From contig JAKQKB010000202.1 of the NCBI GenBank assembly GCA_029560875.1, forward strand, positions 48,838 through 112,837: a DNA stretch of 64,000 bases, written 5' to 3'. Shown piece by piece: positions 26,489-35,844 of this stretch. The position numbers and the translations under genes were made by a program. The notes beneath the pieces were generated by a model. That model saw only the letters and a program-made list of their open reading frames with translations, was not told where the DNA came from and searched no databases. Every line of letters begins with the position of its first letter. Within the stretch, counting starts at the first letter, position 1. Source of the DNA: Bacteroidota bacterium (GTDB lineage Bacteria; Bacteroidota; Bacteroidia; Bacteroidales; Tenuifilaceae).

Positions 26489-27889
26489 TTACTCCTTAAC
26501 AATATTGCCAATCAGAGTTGCGGGTGTGCAATCCAACACTTGAACAAACACAAAATCTCCTACTTTGTAATTCTCCCGAGGAAAAACCACTACTTTATTG
26601 TGGGTTGTTCGGCCATAAAAATGCTCCTTGGATTTTTTGGACTCACCTTCAATTAGTACTTCAAAGCTTTTACCAATATCCTTACGCTTGCTAATTTCAG
26701 ATAGTTTTCCTTGTAACTCAATGATTTCGGTCAGTCTTCGGGTTTTAATATCCTCTGGAACATCGTCCTCGAATTTGTTTGCCGCTTTTGTATTTGGGCG
26801 TTCCGAGTACTTAAACATATACGCAAAGTCGTAACCAACCTCGTGCATTAAACTTATGGTTTGGTCGTGGTCAAGCTCTGTTTCGGTGCAGAACCCTGCA
26901 ATTATATCGGTAGATATTGAGCAATCGGGAATAATCTCACGGATAGCAGCAATTCGACCAAGATAATCCTCGCGGGTGTACTTGCGGTTCATCAGTTTAA
27001 GCATTCTGCTTGAGCCCGATTGAACAGGAAGATGTATGTGGTTACAGATGTTTTCGTACATAGCCATTGTATGCAGAACATCGTCCGAAAGGTCTTTTGG
27101 ATGCGATGTGGAGAAACGAACTCTAAGTCGTGGGTCAACCAAAGCAACCATCTCCAGCAAATCGGCAAAATTTGTGGTATGTTTAATCAATCCCTTTGTA
27201 TCTTCCCATTTATAGGAGTTTACGTTTTGTCCAAGTAAAGTAACCTCGCGGTAACCTGCATCAACCAATTCTTTAACCTCTTTAACAATTGTTTGAGGAT
27301 CGCGACTGCGCTCTACTCCGCGGGTGTAAGGAACAACGCAGTATGTACACATATTATTACAGCCACGCATAATCGATACAAACGCAGAGACTCCGTTCTT
27401 ATCTAATCTTACAGGGCTAATATCAGCATATGTCTCTTCGCGCGAAAGGAGTACGTTGATTCCTTTTTGGCCATCCTCCGCAGCACGGATAAGCACAGGA
27501 AGTTCGCGGTAAGCATCGGGGCCAACAACAATATCAACTACTTTCTTTTCCTCCAAAAGTTGATTCTTTAACCTTTCGGCCATACAACCAATTACCCCAA
27601 CAAGTAGCGATGGCTTGCTCTTTTTGATTTGCGAAAAAACGTCTAATCGGCCAAAAACTCTGGTTTCGGCATTTTCTCTAATTGAGCAGGTATTGATTAG
27701 AATTACATCGGTTTCGTTAATGTTGCTTGTAATTGCATAGCCATTGGCTGTAAGAATCGATGCAACAACCTCGCTGTCGTTAACATTCATCTGGCAACCG
27801 TAGGTTTCTATGTAAACTTTTTGTCTATCCTCACTATTTACGGGCGAAAAGTCCTCGAAAATATTTGCTTCTTCTGCGTTAAAATCCAT
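26489..27889 (-). CDS. miaB: tRNA-2-methylthio-N6-dimethylallyladenosine synthase
   Basis: From the ATG at 27889 the protein is 466 residues; an upstream ATG at 27955 lies before a -7-like sequence and adds an odd tail, so it is rejected. N-terminal UPF0004 cysteines are C32, C68 and C102 ([20 protein letters not shown]). The radical SAM cluster is C177-x3-C181-x2-C184 in [11 protein letters not shown], followed by VVPYTRG. A C-terminal TRAM domain ends the protein. It methylthiolates i6A37 of tRNAs. Confidence 0.95.
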   Translation of the reverse strand: MDFNAEEANIFEDFSPVNSEDRQKVYIETYGCQMNVNDSEVVASILTANGYAITSNINETDVILINTCSIRENAETRVFGRLDVFSQIKKSKPSLLVGVIGCMAERLKNQLLEEKKVVDIVVGPDAYRELPVLIRAAEDGQKGINVLLSREETYADISPVRLDKNGVSAFVSIMRGCNNMCTYCVVPYTRGVERSRDPQTIVKEVKELVDAGYREVTLLGQNVNSYKWEDTKGLIKHTTNFADLLEMVALVDPRLRVRFSTSHPKDLSDDVLHTMAMYENICNHIHLPVQSGSSRMLKLMNRKYTREDYLGRIAAIREIIPDCSISTDIIAGFCTETELDHDQTISLMHEVGYDFAYMFKYSERPNTKAANKFEDDVPEDIKTRRLTEIIELQGKLSEISKRKDIGKSFEVLIEGESKKSKEHFYGRTTHNKVVVFPRENYKVGDFVFVQVLDCTPATLIGNIVKE

Positions 27890-28025
27890 CGATTTAAAAT
27901 TTTCACAAAAATAGGAAAATGATTTTAAATGGTTTGTAATATTGATGAATGTCAACTTAAAGTTTGAGTTTTAAAATCGACGTAAATCAAAGTTCTTGCA
28001 AAACCTCAAAATAATAAACAGTTTT

Positions 28026-28056
28026 TTTGTTTGGAATTATCTACAAATTACCTTTG
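28026..28056 (+). promoter_or_regulatory. Bacteroidota-type promoter of yebC
   Basis: TTTG (28026-28029) and TACCTTTG (28049-28056) are 19 nt apart. The leader to the ATG at 28090 is about 25 nt. Confidence 0.6.
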
Positions 28057-28089
28057 CGTTTACAAAACTGAAAACATAAAATAATTCGT

Positions 28090-28836
28090 ATGTCAGGGCA
28101 TAATAAATGGTCAACAATTAAAAGGAAGAAAGGGGCGTTGGATGCAAAGCGCTCTCAGGCATTTTCAAGAATTATTAAGGAGATAACTGTTGCAGTTAAG
28201 GAGGGTGGTGGCGACCCCGATGGTAACCCTCGTTTACGTATGGCGATAAATAATGCCAAAGGTGTAAATATGCCCAAGGATAATATTCAAAGGGCTATTG
28301 CGAAGGCAGAGAAAGACCCCGACAACCTAATGGAGTTGACTTTTGAGGGATATGGCCCCGGTGGTGTTGCTCTATTTATTGAGTGTTTAACCGATAATAA
28401 TAACCGTACGGTTAGTGCTATTAGAACTATTTTGACAAAAAAAGGTGGAAGCCTTGGCACTAATGGTTCATTAGCATTTATTTTTGAGCGTAAGGGTATT
28501 TTTACCATTAAAAAGGAAAAAGTAAACCTTGATGATATTGAACTAGATTTGATTGATTCTGGCGCTCAAAATATTGAAGATAACGGAGAAAGTTATATTG
28601 TAACCACTGCGTTGGAGGATTTTGGAAGAATGAACAAGAAGTTGGAGGAACTTAAAGTTGAGGTGGAGAACGCGAGTTTGCAACGTATTCCAAACGATTA
28701 CAAAACCACCGATACATCTACAGCCCTTAAATTACTTAGAATTGTGGACGATATTGAGGATAACGATGATGTGCAGAGTGTGTACCACAACCTGGAAATT
28801 ACCGATGAGGTTATGGCTGCCATGGAGAACGATTAG
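28090..28836 (+). CDS. yebC: YebC/PmpR family translation or transcription factor
   Basis: A 248-residue protein beginning MSGHNKWSTIKRKKGALDAKR, the invariant YebC start. Other hallmarks are KEGGGDPDGNPRLR, GVNMPKDNIQRAI and EGYGPGG. The family was named for transcription regulation but several members (TACO1, YebC) are now linked to relief of ribosome stalling at proline stretches. It has its own promoter and a terminator overlapping the region upstream of glpK. Confidence 0.94.
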   Translation: MSGHNKWSTIKRKKGALDAKRSQAFSRIIKEITVAVKEGGGDPDGNPRLRMAINNAKGVNMPKDNIQRAIAKAEKDPDNLMELTFEGYGPGGVALFIECLTDNNNRTVSAIRTILTKKGGSLGTNGSLAFIFERKGIFTIKKEKVNLDDIELDLIDSGAQNIEDNGESYIVTTALEDFGRMNKKLEELKVEVENASLQRIPNDYKTTDTSTALKLLRIVDDIEDNDDVQSVYHNLEITDEVMAAMEND

Positions 28837-28885
28837 TACTTGTTAAGAGAAGAAGTTTGCATAACCATTTAAGTTTTCACTATAT

Positions 28886-28919
28886 TGGCCATTGATAAAA
28901 ATTTCAGTGGCCATTTTTT
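28886..28919 (+). terminator. Terminator between yebC and glpK
   Basis: TGGCCATTG and CAGTGGCCA form a 9-bp stem (one G-U pair) around a 10-nt loop, then six T. It lies upstream of the ATG at 28930 and argues against an earlier TTG start of glpK. Confidence 0.75.
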
Positions 28920-28929
28920 AACCAAGCCT

Positions 28930-30435
28930 ATGAGTGCTGAGTATATACTATCGCTCGACCAAGGAACATCAAGTTCTAGAGCTATTCTGTTTGATAGATT
29001 CCAACAACCGCTCGGAATTGAACAGATGGAGTTTACTCAACATTATCCTGCCGATGGTTGGGTGGAGCATAATCCCGAGGAAATTTGGGAAACTCAACTA
29101 AAAGTGGCTAATCTGCTTATTGCAAGGCTTAAAATTAGCCCAGAAAGTATTGCCGCTATAGGCATTACAAATCAGCGCGAAACAACCGTTGTTTGGGATA
29201 GAGAGACTGGAAGGCCAGTACACAATGCAATAGTTTGGCAGGACAGGCGCACTGCCGATATTTGCGAAAAATTGAAAGCAAGCGATTTTGCCGAATATGT
29301 TATGAAAAGTACGGGTTTAGTTATTGACTCATACTTTTCTGCTACAAAGCTTAATTGGATACTAAAGAATGTCCCGGGTGTAATGAATCTTGCGCTTAAA
29401 GGTAGATTAGCCTTTGGAACAATCGATACTTGGTTACTTTGGAAGCTAACTGGCGGAAAAATTCACGCTACCGATGTTTCCAACGCATCGCGAACAATGC
29501 TTTTCAATATTGCCACGATGAGTTGGGACGAAGATATTCTTCGATATTTTGGTATTCCCAAAGCGATATTACCTGAAGTAAAAGCCTCGTCAGGAGTTTT
29601 TGGTTACACTGAGCCTGGAATTATAAGCAATAAATCAATTCCAATAGCCGGAATTCTTGGCGACCAACAAGCGGCATTGTTTGGGCAGCGCTGCTTAGAG
29701 CCGGGCGAATTGAAGAACACATACGGTACAGGCTGTTTTATGCTGATGAATACAGGCGATACGATTGTAAGCACCCAATCGGGTTTGCTTTCTACTGTTG
29801 CATGGCAAATTGGCGATGAAGTGACATACGCGCTAGAAGGTAGTGTTTTTATTGCTGGCGCAGCAATAAAATGGCTTCGCGATGGATTAAAGATTATCAA
29901 AACAGCTTCGGAAACAGAAAATATAGCAACTTCCGTTACGAACAGTCACGGCGTTTATGTTGTTCCTGCATTTACAGGTTTGGGCGCACCTTACTGGGAT
30001 ATGTATGCTCGTGGAGCAATTGTTGGTATATCGCAAGGGGTAACCGATAAGCATTTGATTCGTGCTACTTTAGAATCGCTTGCATACCAAACCCGCGATA
30101 TTGTTGGTTTAATGGAGGAGAATTCTGGAATTGCGCTCAAAAGCCTTAAGGCCGATGGTGGAGCTTCGGCTAACAATTTTATTATGCAGTTTCAGGCAGA
30201 TATATTGAATGTTCCGGTTGAATGTCCAACTTCAACTGAGGCTACCGCACTGGGTGCAGCGCTAATGGCTGGGTTAGGAGTTGGTTTTTATAGCTGGGAC
30301 GATATTAATGCGGAGATTCCAGGAAAAAGGGTTTACCGTCCGCATATGTCGTTTGAGTTACGGTCAAAGTTGTATAAAGGATGGAAAAAGGCTGTTAAAC
30401 GTGCTCAGGATTGGGCTGAAGATGGTTTGGAATAA
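28930..30435 (+). CDS. glpK: Glycerol kinase
   Basis: From the ATG at 28930 the protein is 501 residues, matching GlpK. It opens ILSLDQGTSSSRAI, the FGGY-family N-terminal phosphate loop; GITNQRETTVVWDR, a WLLWKLTGG stretch and GILGDQQAALFGQ follow. A TTG start at 28885 would include the yebC terminator and is rejected. It phosphorylates glycerol to glycerol-3-phosphate in the cytoplasm. No glpF or glpD lies in the window, so uptake and oxidation genes are elsewhere. Confidence 0.95.
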   Translation: MSAEYILSLDQGTSSSRAILFDRFQQPLGIEQMEFTQHYPADGWVEHNPEEIWETQLKVANLLIARLKISPESIAAIGITNQRETTVVWDRETGRPVHNAIVWQDRRTADICEKLKASDFAEYVMKSTGLVIDSYFSATKLNWILKNVPGVMNLALKGRLAFGTIDTWLLWKLTGGKIHATDVSNASRTMLFNIATMSWDEDILRYFGIPKAILPEVKASSGVFGYTEPGIISNKSIPIAGILGDQQAALFGQRCLEPGELKNTYGTGCFMLMNTGDTIVSTQSGLLSTVAWQIGDEVTYALEGSVFIAGAAIKWLRDGLKIIKTASETENIATSVTNSHGVYVVPAFTGLGAPYWDMYARGAIVGISQGVTDKHLIRATLESLAYQTRDIVGLMEENSGIALKSLKADGGASANNFIMQFQADILNVPVECPTSTEATALGAALMAGLGVGFYSWDDINAEIPGKRVYRPHMSFELRSKLYKGWKKAVKRAQDWAEDGLE

Positions 30436-30464
30436 TAATTGGAGTAAAAAAGAAAAATATTTGA

Positions 30465-30989
30465 ATGATGAATAAATTACAAAACTTAGTTTTATTTCTG
30501 CTTTTAGGAGTTGTATTTGCCAGTTGCTCTAAATATCAAGGAATCGACATTAAAGGGGTAAAGGATGTTAAGTTTAAAGGGATGCAGGATGGTGTAATAT
30601 TTTTGAATCTTACCTTTGATGTGAATAACCCAAACTCAAAGAAAATTGTAATTAAACATTTTGAGTTTAATGCTTGGCTGAATAATAGAGAATTGGGTAA
30701 ACTGACCAGTGTTGAAAAGATAACCTTAAAGGGAGATACTCGGGCCGACTATGTTGTACCAGTTGAGATTAAGTTGCGTACAGCTGCCGATGCATTTAAG
30801 CTGATGGGCTCCGGGAAGAAATTAATATCGATGATAACTGTTGAAGGACATGTGAAGGGTGGTAGATTCCCAATTGTTAAAAAAATTAAAATTCCCAGAC
30901 AGCCACTCGATAGTTTGATGAAATCGCAACAGGATAAGTTAGTTATAACCGACACATTATCTGTTGTAGATACTGTTAGTAATAATTAG
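30465..30989 (+). CDS. LEA2-domain lipoprotein
   Basis: A 174-residue lipoprotein with lipobox FASC (Cys at about 21); the start could be either of the two adjacent Met codons. The mature part contains an LEA-type-2 pattern (KGMQDGVIFLNLTFDVNNPN, then strands and the FEFNAWLNNRELG segment), the Ig-like fold found in bacterial WHy/LEA2 lipoproteins. These are thought to protect or organise the periplasm under stress; specific function unknown. It begins 29 nt after glpK and may be co-transcribed with it. Confidence 0.75.
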   Translation: MMNKLQNLVLFLLLGVVFASCSKYQGIDIKGVKDVKFKGMQDGVIFLNLTFDVNNPNSKKIVIKHFEFNAWLNNRELGKLTSVEKITLKGDTRADYVVPVEIKLRTAADAFKLMGSGKKLISMITVEGHVKGGRFPIVKKIKIPRQPLDSLMKSQQDKLVITDTLSVVDTVSNN

Positions 30990-31006
30990 CATTCAAAACA
31001 TTTTGC

Positions 31007-31014
31007 TAAATTTG
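31007..31014 (+). promoter_or_regulatory. Possible -7 element of the SPOR gene
   Basis: TAAATTTG matches TAnnTTTG about 20 nt before the ATG at 31035. The -33 region is unclear. Confidence 0.4.
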
Positions 31015-31034
31015 CAGCACAATTTCAAGGAAAA

Positions 31035-31499
31035 ATGAGAGGAATTTTATCAATATTATTAGTGCTATTCTCTGCAGCAGCGTTGTTTGCTCAGGAGTTA
31101 AATGGTGGTAATGAAATTGATAATATCATTAAACGTCTTCATGAGAGTAACCCAAATCAGGGTAAAGTTGTGGTTAAACAGGATGCTCAAATCGCAAATT
31201 TACTTGATTTACACGTGTTGCAGAATGCAAAAAATCCTGGGATGCACGGCTTTAGAATTAGAATTTTCTTTGAACTAGGCCAGAACGCTAGGCGTAATTC
31301 AGAGGAATCCATGCGAGTTTTTATGGAGAAGTATCCTGGTGTGAAGGTTTACCAAAGCTACGATAACCCTTACTGGAAAATATCCGTGGGCGATTTTCGT
31401 TCACGCGAGAGTGCCCAGAAATTTTACCAGCAACTTTTGGTGGATTACCCTAAAGCATTTATAATACCCGATTGGGTAAATTTCCCATCGTTGGAATAG
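31035..31499 (+). CDS. SPOR-domain exported protein
   Basis: A 154-residue protein with signal peptide (to about residue 19, LFAQ). After a spacer it carries a C-terminal SPOR-like domain (about 75-150, HGFRIRIFFELGQN ... VYQSYDNPYWKISVGDFRSRESA). SPOR domains bind denuded glycan strands of septal peptidoglycan, so a role in cell division or wall remodelling is likely. The next gene overlaps its tail if the small ORF at 31505 is real. Confidence 0.8.
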   Translation: MRGILSILLVLFSAAALFAQELNGGNEIDNIIKRLHESNPNQGKVVVKQDAQIANLLDLHVLQNAKNPGMHGFRIRIFFELGQNARRNSEESMRVFMEKYPGVKVYQSYDNPYWKISVGDFRSRESAQKFYQQLLVDYPKAFIIPDWVNFPSLE

Positions 31500-31504
31500 A
31501 AAAT

Positions 31505-31684
31505 ATGCAAACAATGGATATTCAGCTAAAAATAGCAGTTCCGAAAAGAATCCGAGAGGATGAAAATACGAGTCTGGCTATTATTAGCTCTTTTCATTTG
31601 AGCAAGTTTAATGGGAGGCACTATTATCAAATAGGAAACGTGTCTCCAATAGTATTTGAGTTATTTACGAGAAAAAGAGTGTAA
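31505..31684 (+). CDS. Possible small protein (59 residues), uncertain
   Basis: An ORF of 59 residues starting 5 nt after the SPOR gene and ending before a terminator. It begins MQTMDIQLKIAVPKRIRED and contains no recognisable motif. Its position between a stop and a terminator, and its ordinary composition, are compatible with a real coupled gene, but nothing else supports it. Confidence 0.35.
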   Translation: MQTMDIQLKIAVPKRIREDENTSLAIISSFHLSKFNGRHYYQIGNVSPIVFELFTRKRV

Positions 31685-31690
31685 TATTGC

Positions 31691-31716
31691 AGGTAGATTA
31701 ATCGTCTACCTTTTTT
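31691..31716 (+). terminator. Terminator after the SPOR region
   Basis: AGGTAGA (31691-31697) pairs with TCTACCT (31705-31711) around a 7-nt loop, then a T-tract. Confidence 0.82.
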
Positions 31717-31733
31717 ATTGAAAGGAAAATAGT

Positions 31734-33632
31734 ATGAGCGAGCAAATCAAACATGAATGCGGAATTGCATTAATCAGGTTGCGTAAACCGTTGGAGTACT
31801 ATCAGCTTAAGTATGGTACTTGGCGATACGGGTTGCATAAGCTATACCTGTTGATGGAAAAGCAGCACAACCGAGGTCAGGATGGAGCAGGATTAACTTC
31901 CGTAAAGTTTGATTTGGAAGCAGGTAAAAAATATATCGATAGGGAACGCTCAAACTCGTCATCACCTATTAAGGATATTTTTGATATGGTGAATAAGGGT
32001 ATCAACAAATACTCTGAAAAGCCCGATTTAATCAACGATCCAGTTTTTGCAAAGCAAAATATTCCGTTTGCCGGCGAACTTTACCTTGGACACTTACGCT
32101 ACGGTACTTTTGGCAACAATTCAATAGATTACGTTCACCCTGTAATGCGCGATAATAATTGGAAATCGCGCACACTTGTACTTGCAGGAAACTTCAATAT
32201 GACCAATGTTGATGAACTTTTCAAGAAGTTAGTTGACTTAGGTCAGCATCCACGCGATTACTCCGATACGGTTACTGTGCTCGAAAAAATTGGTCATTTC
32301 CTTGATGAAGAAAACCAGCAGCTATTCCGTCAGTACAAAAATGATGGATTCTCAAATATGGAAATCAGCAAGTTAATTGCTGAAAATATTAGCGTGTCGA
32401 AAGTTTTACAGGCCGCCACTAAAGATTTTGATGGTGGTTACGCAATGGCAGGACTAATTGGCCATGGAGATGCTTTTGTGGTACGCGACCCTTGGGGAAT
32501 TCGCCCCGCATTCTACTATGCCGACGATGAGATTGTTGTGGTTGCATCGGAGCGTCCAGTTATCCAAACTGTGATGAATATCGACGTAAATGAGGTTAAC
32601 CAGATAAAACCTGGATATGCGCTTATTATGAAGCGCAATGGAGAGGTGAGTCACGAGGAAATTCGAATTCCACAAACAAGGAAATCGTGTTCTTTTGAGC
32701 GCATCTACTTTTCGCGTGGTACCGATAAGGACATTTATAACGAACGAAAGAAGCTTGGTGAACTGCTTACGCCAACCATTTTAAAAGCAATTAACTACGA
32801 CCACGCAAACACCGTTTTTTCATATATTCCTAACACTGCCGAAACAGCATTTTATGGAATGGTTAAAGGAGCCGAGGATTACCTTAAAACCGAAAAGAAA
32901 AGGATGATTCTGGAGAAAGGTTCATCGTTAAGCGAGAAGGATTTGGATGAGATTATATCGCTCCGATTGCGGGTTGAGAAGATTGCGGTTAAGGACGTTA
33001 AGCTCCGCACGTTTATCACTCAGGACAAGGGAAGGGATGACCTTGTTGGCCACGTTTACGATGTTACCTACGGATTGGTAAAGGATAATGTTGATAACCT
33101 AGTTGTAATTGACGATTCTATTGTAAGAGGAACAACCTTGCGTGAGAGTATTCTTCGAATACTGGACAGGCTTAAACCCGCAATGATTGTAATCGTATCA
33201 TCGTGCCCACAAATTCGCTACCCCGATTGCTATGGAATTGATATGGCAAAGCTTGGAGATTTTGTAGCATTCCGTGCAGCAATTGATTTGTTAAAGGAAA
33301 CGGGTCAGGAGAGCGTTATTAACCATGTTTACAAGCAGTGTAAGGCACAGCAAAATCTGCCAAAAGAGGAAATAATTAACTACGTAAAGGAAATTTACAA
33401 GCCTTTCACGGTAGAGCAAATCTCCGATAAAATTGCCCAGCTACTTACTCCAAAGGATATGAAAGCCAAGGTAAAAATTGTTTTCCAATCCATCGAGAAT
33501 CTACACGAGGCTTGTCCTAACGATTTAGGCGATTGGTATTTTACTGGAAATTACCCAACACCAGGCGGAAACAGAGTTGTAAATAACTCGTTTATCAATT
33601 TTATTGAGGGGCGAAATCAGAGAGCTTACTAA
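31734..33632 (+). CDS. Amidophosphoribosyltransferase-like protein (PurF family, long form)
   Basis: A 632-residue protein, longer than classical PurF (about 470-510). The N-terminal class II glutamine amidotransferase starts HECGIALIRL: Cys9 would become the N-terminal nucleophile after removal of an 8-residue propeptide. It continues with NRGQDGAG, LGHLRYGTFG, FDGGYAMAG and RDPWGIRP. The phosphoribosyltransferase half has FERIYFSRGTDKD, RTFITQDKGRDDLV and the PRPP loop VVIDDSIVRGTT (about 457-468). Extra length comes from inserts, for example near 60-95 and 180-225. A PurF (first step of purine synthesis) or a lineage-specific paralogue are both possible. It overlaps the convergent TonB receptor gene by 4 nt. 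Confidence 0.85.
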   Translation: MSEQIKHECGIALIRLRKPLEYYQLKYGTWRYGLHKLYLLMEKQHNRGQDGAGLTSVKFDLEAGKKYIDRERSNSSSPIKDIFDMVNKGINKYSEKPDLINDPVFAKQNIPFAGELYLGHLRYGTFGNNSIDYVHPVMRDNNWKSRTLVLAGNFNMTNVDELFKKLVDLGQHPRDYSDTVTVLEKIGHFLDEENQQLFRQYKNDGFSNMEISKLIAENISVSKVLQAATKDFDGGYAMAGLIGHGDAFVVRDPWGIRPAFYYADDEIVVVASERPVIQTVMNIDVNEVNQIKPGYALIMKRNGEVSHEEIRIPQTRKSCSFERIYFSRGTDKDIYNERKKLGELLTPTILKAINYDHANTVFSYIPNTAETAFYGMVKGAEDYLKTEKKRMILEKGSSLSEKDLDEIISLRLRVEKIAVKDVKLRTFITQDKGRDDLVGHVYDVTYGLVKDNVDNLVVIDDSIVRGTTLRESILRILDRLKPAMIVIVSSCPQIRYPDCYGIDMAKLGDFVAFRAAIDLLKETGQESVINHVYKQCKAQQNLPKEEIINYVKEIYKPFTVEQISDKIAQLLTPKDMKAKVKIVFQSIENLHEACPNDLGDWYFTGNYPTPGGNRVVNNSFINFIEGRNQRAY

Positions 33633-35779
33633 AATTTATATCCAGCATTAATAGTAAACATCCGACTGTAACCAAGCGTACCCTTATCGAAGTAATCCTG
33701 ACTACGTGTTACTGGGTACCGGATTTCTGTATCTAGAAGATTAGAGATTGAGAACGAGGCAAATATTCCATCTTTAATGATATTGTCAACTCGTAAATTT
33801 AACCCAAAAACAGTATAGGCTGGCGCTGTATCGCCAATTCGAGTTCCATCGCCCGTTGTGGAAATATTATAAGCGGGGTACATTTTATCAACATACCTGA
33901 AGTTTATATTGGCCGAAAGTTTTTTTGTAGGTCTATATGTTATATTACCATACCCCAAAAATTTTGGAGAGTAGTTAAGCTCAATATTTTCGTATCCTTC
34001 AGTTTTATCAGTGCTTATTTGGTACATTCCGCTAAGGTTAATTGTAAGTTTATCGATTGGTTTGAATACTAGTGATAGTTCACTTCCTGTTGTTGTTAAC
34101 CTTCCAGAGCTGTAATTAATCATTCCAAGTGTAAGAGAATTGATTCGTGTAATTAATTTATCGGCATAGTTACGGAAAACACTGAAATTTATTGTGGCAT
34201 AGTTTCCAATTGTGGAAATGTAGTTTAACTCTATTGTTTGTATTGTAGATGGCTCCATTTGTGGACGTGATGGATATCTTACAATGTCCATATTCTGTCC
34301 AATTGATGGTGCTTTTATTGCACTGCCATACATGATTTTAATATGATTGCTTTTGTTAGGGTGATATATTATTCCTATTCTAGGAATTACCTCTATTGCG
34401 TCGTAGTTATATGTTCCAACTCTTTTAATGTAACCAGGGCTGTCAGGGTCTAGGGGGTCTGTAGGATAATCGAATCGAACCCTGTAATCAATATCGTATT
34501 TGGGAGTTTGTTCAAATCGAATACCACCAACAATGGAAAGCTTCTCAATTGAATATTGGGCTTGAGTGAAAATTGCCCATCGGTATTTGCTATTTTTACG
34601 CGAAAGGCCTGCATCAAGGTTATAATAACCTACACTAAGGTTTGGTGCATCAACGGTAAGTTGGTCTCTAAGTGCCTTTCTATAGTATCCTGAGGTTATA
34701 ATGTTGAACTTATCGGATGGAGTCCATACTGTGTTGAGTTCTAAATCAAACGATTCGGAATAAATATCGTTAAAGGTGTATGCTGTTGAGTCAGAATTAT
34801 GTTTATAATCCAAAAAATTTCGAAATGTATAGTAGCCACCTTTAAATGTAAAACTTAAATTATTATTCAGCAAGAATGTTTTGCCTACAACAAGGTTAGT
34901 TGTCTGAATGCGAGCCAAATGTCCATCATCGTAGCCGGGATAGTAGTCAATTACACCTCTATCAGTAGCGGTTTGTTGAAATCTTGCAAACAATCCCTTG
35001 TAATCAAGTGAGAAGTCAAAGTATTTCCTATGGTCCTCAAGTTGACCCTTACTTGTAGGTGGAATATCGCCCCATTCGCCATTTGGGTTAACAACTGTAT
35101 TCATTTTCTCCCAAGGCTCATCTATTCCATAGTTTCCATATACCCCAGCGTTTGCTGTAAAAGTGAATATTTCATTCTTAGCAACAGCCTTACCAAAGGC
35201 TCTGTATTGTCCATTATTGCCAATGCCAGCCGATGCAATGCTTTTATTTGATTCGTTAGTGATTATGTTGATTGCACCAAAAAAAGCACTATTACCATAT
35301 ATTACGGATAGGGGACCTCTAACAACTTCAATCCTATCAATGGCTTCAACTGGAACATTAATTTTTGTTGTGGGAAAGGAGTTGTACCACTCTTCCATTT
35401 GGTTTACTCCGTTTACAAGTATAATAATATTGCTAAATGTTCCATTGGTATAAAAGCCTCTTACTCCAAAATTGTCAGTACCAAACCATAGGTAATCGTT
35501 CATTTGGTACATTCCCGTTACATTTGCAAATATATCTTCGATAGATTGATAGCCCGAGGCTTCAATCTTTTCCCTGGTTATTAGAACTATACTGGCGGGT
35601 ATATCCGATATCTTTTCCGATTTCTTGCTTGCAGTGGTTACCTCAATACTCAAAAGGTCCTCAAGCGAAAGGGTGTATATGCTATCTATAGCATTGTTTT
35701 GAGCAATTCCAATGCTCGATATCAACGAAAAAATAATAGTTGTTAAATAGTTAATTTTTGAGCAAAAGAAATTTCTCAT
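33629..35779 (-). CDS. TonB-dependent outer-membrane receptor
   Basis: From the ATG at 35779 the protein is 716 residues with a signal peptide ending near GIAQN. The plug domain starts with a TonB-box-like and DLLSIEVTTASKKSEKISDIPASIVLITREKI segment and contains RIEVVRGPLSVIYG. The C-terminal ~520 residues form the 22-strand barrel ending MFTINAGYKF (terminal Phe). There is no SusD-type partner beside it, so it is a solitary TBDT, substrate unknown, perhaps vitamin, metal or siderophore. It would be energised by the ExbBD system in this window. Convergent 4-nt overlap with the PurF-like gene. Confidence 0.92.
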   Translation of the reverse strand: MRNFFCSKINYLTTIIFSLISSIGIAQNNAIDSIYTLSLEDLLSIEVTTASKKSEKISDIPASIVLITREKIEASGYQSIEDIFANVTGMYQMNDYLWFGTDNFGVRGFYTNGTFSNIIILVNGVNQMEEWYNSFPTTKINVPVEAIDRIEVVRGPLSVIYGNSAFFGAINIITNESNKSIASAGIGNNGQYRAFGKAVAKNEIFTFTANAGVYGNYGIDEPWEKMNTVVNPNGEWGDIPPTSKGQLEDHRKYFDFSLDYKGLFARFQQTATDRGVIDYYPGYDDGHLARIQTTNLVVGKTFLLNNNLSFTFKGGYYTFRNFLDYKHNSDSTAYTFNDIYSESFDLELNTVWTPSDKFNIITSGYYRKALRDQLTVDAPNLSVGYYNLDAGLSRKNSKYRWAIFTQAQYSIEKLSIVGGIRFEQTPKYDIDYRVRFDYPTDPLDPDSPGYIKRVGTYNYDAIEVIPRIGIIYHPNKSNHIKIMYGSAIKAPSIGQNMDIVRYPSRPQMEPSTIQTIELNYISTIGNYATINFSVFRNYADKLITRINSLTLGMINYSSGRLTTTGSELSLVFKPIDKLTINLSGMYQISTDKTEGYENIELNYSPKFLGYGNITYRPTKKLSANINFRYVDKMYPAYNISTTGDGTRIGDTAPAYTVFGLNLRVDNIIKDGIFASFSISNLLDTEIRYPVTRSQDYFDKGTLGYSRMFTINAGYKF

Positions 35780-35844
35780 ATAAATTGAGATGGTTATGTA
35801 TTCCAAGTCAATTTACAAATAAAAGATACGTTGTAAAAGAGTTT

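Noticed and set aside
28885..28929. Upstream TTG start for glycerol kinase
   Set aside because: The extension would include the yebC terminator hairpin; the ATG at 28930 gives the normal GlpK start.
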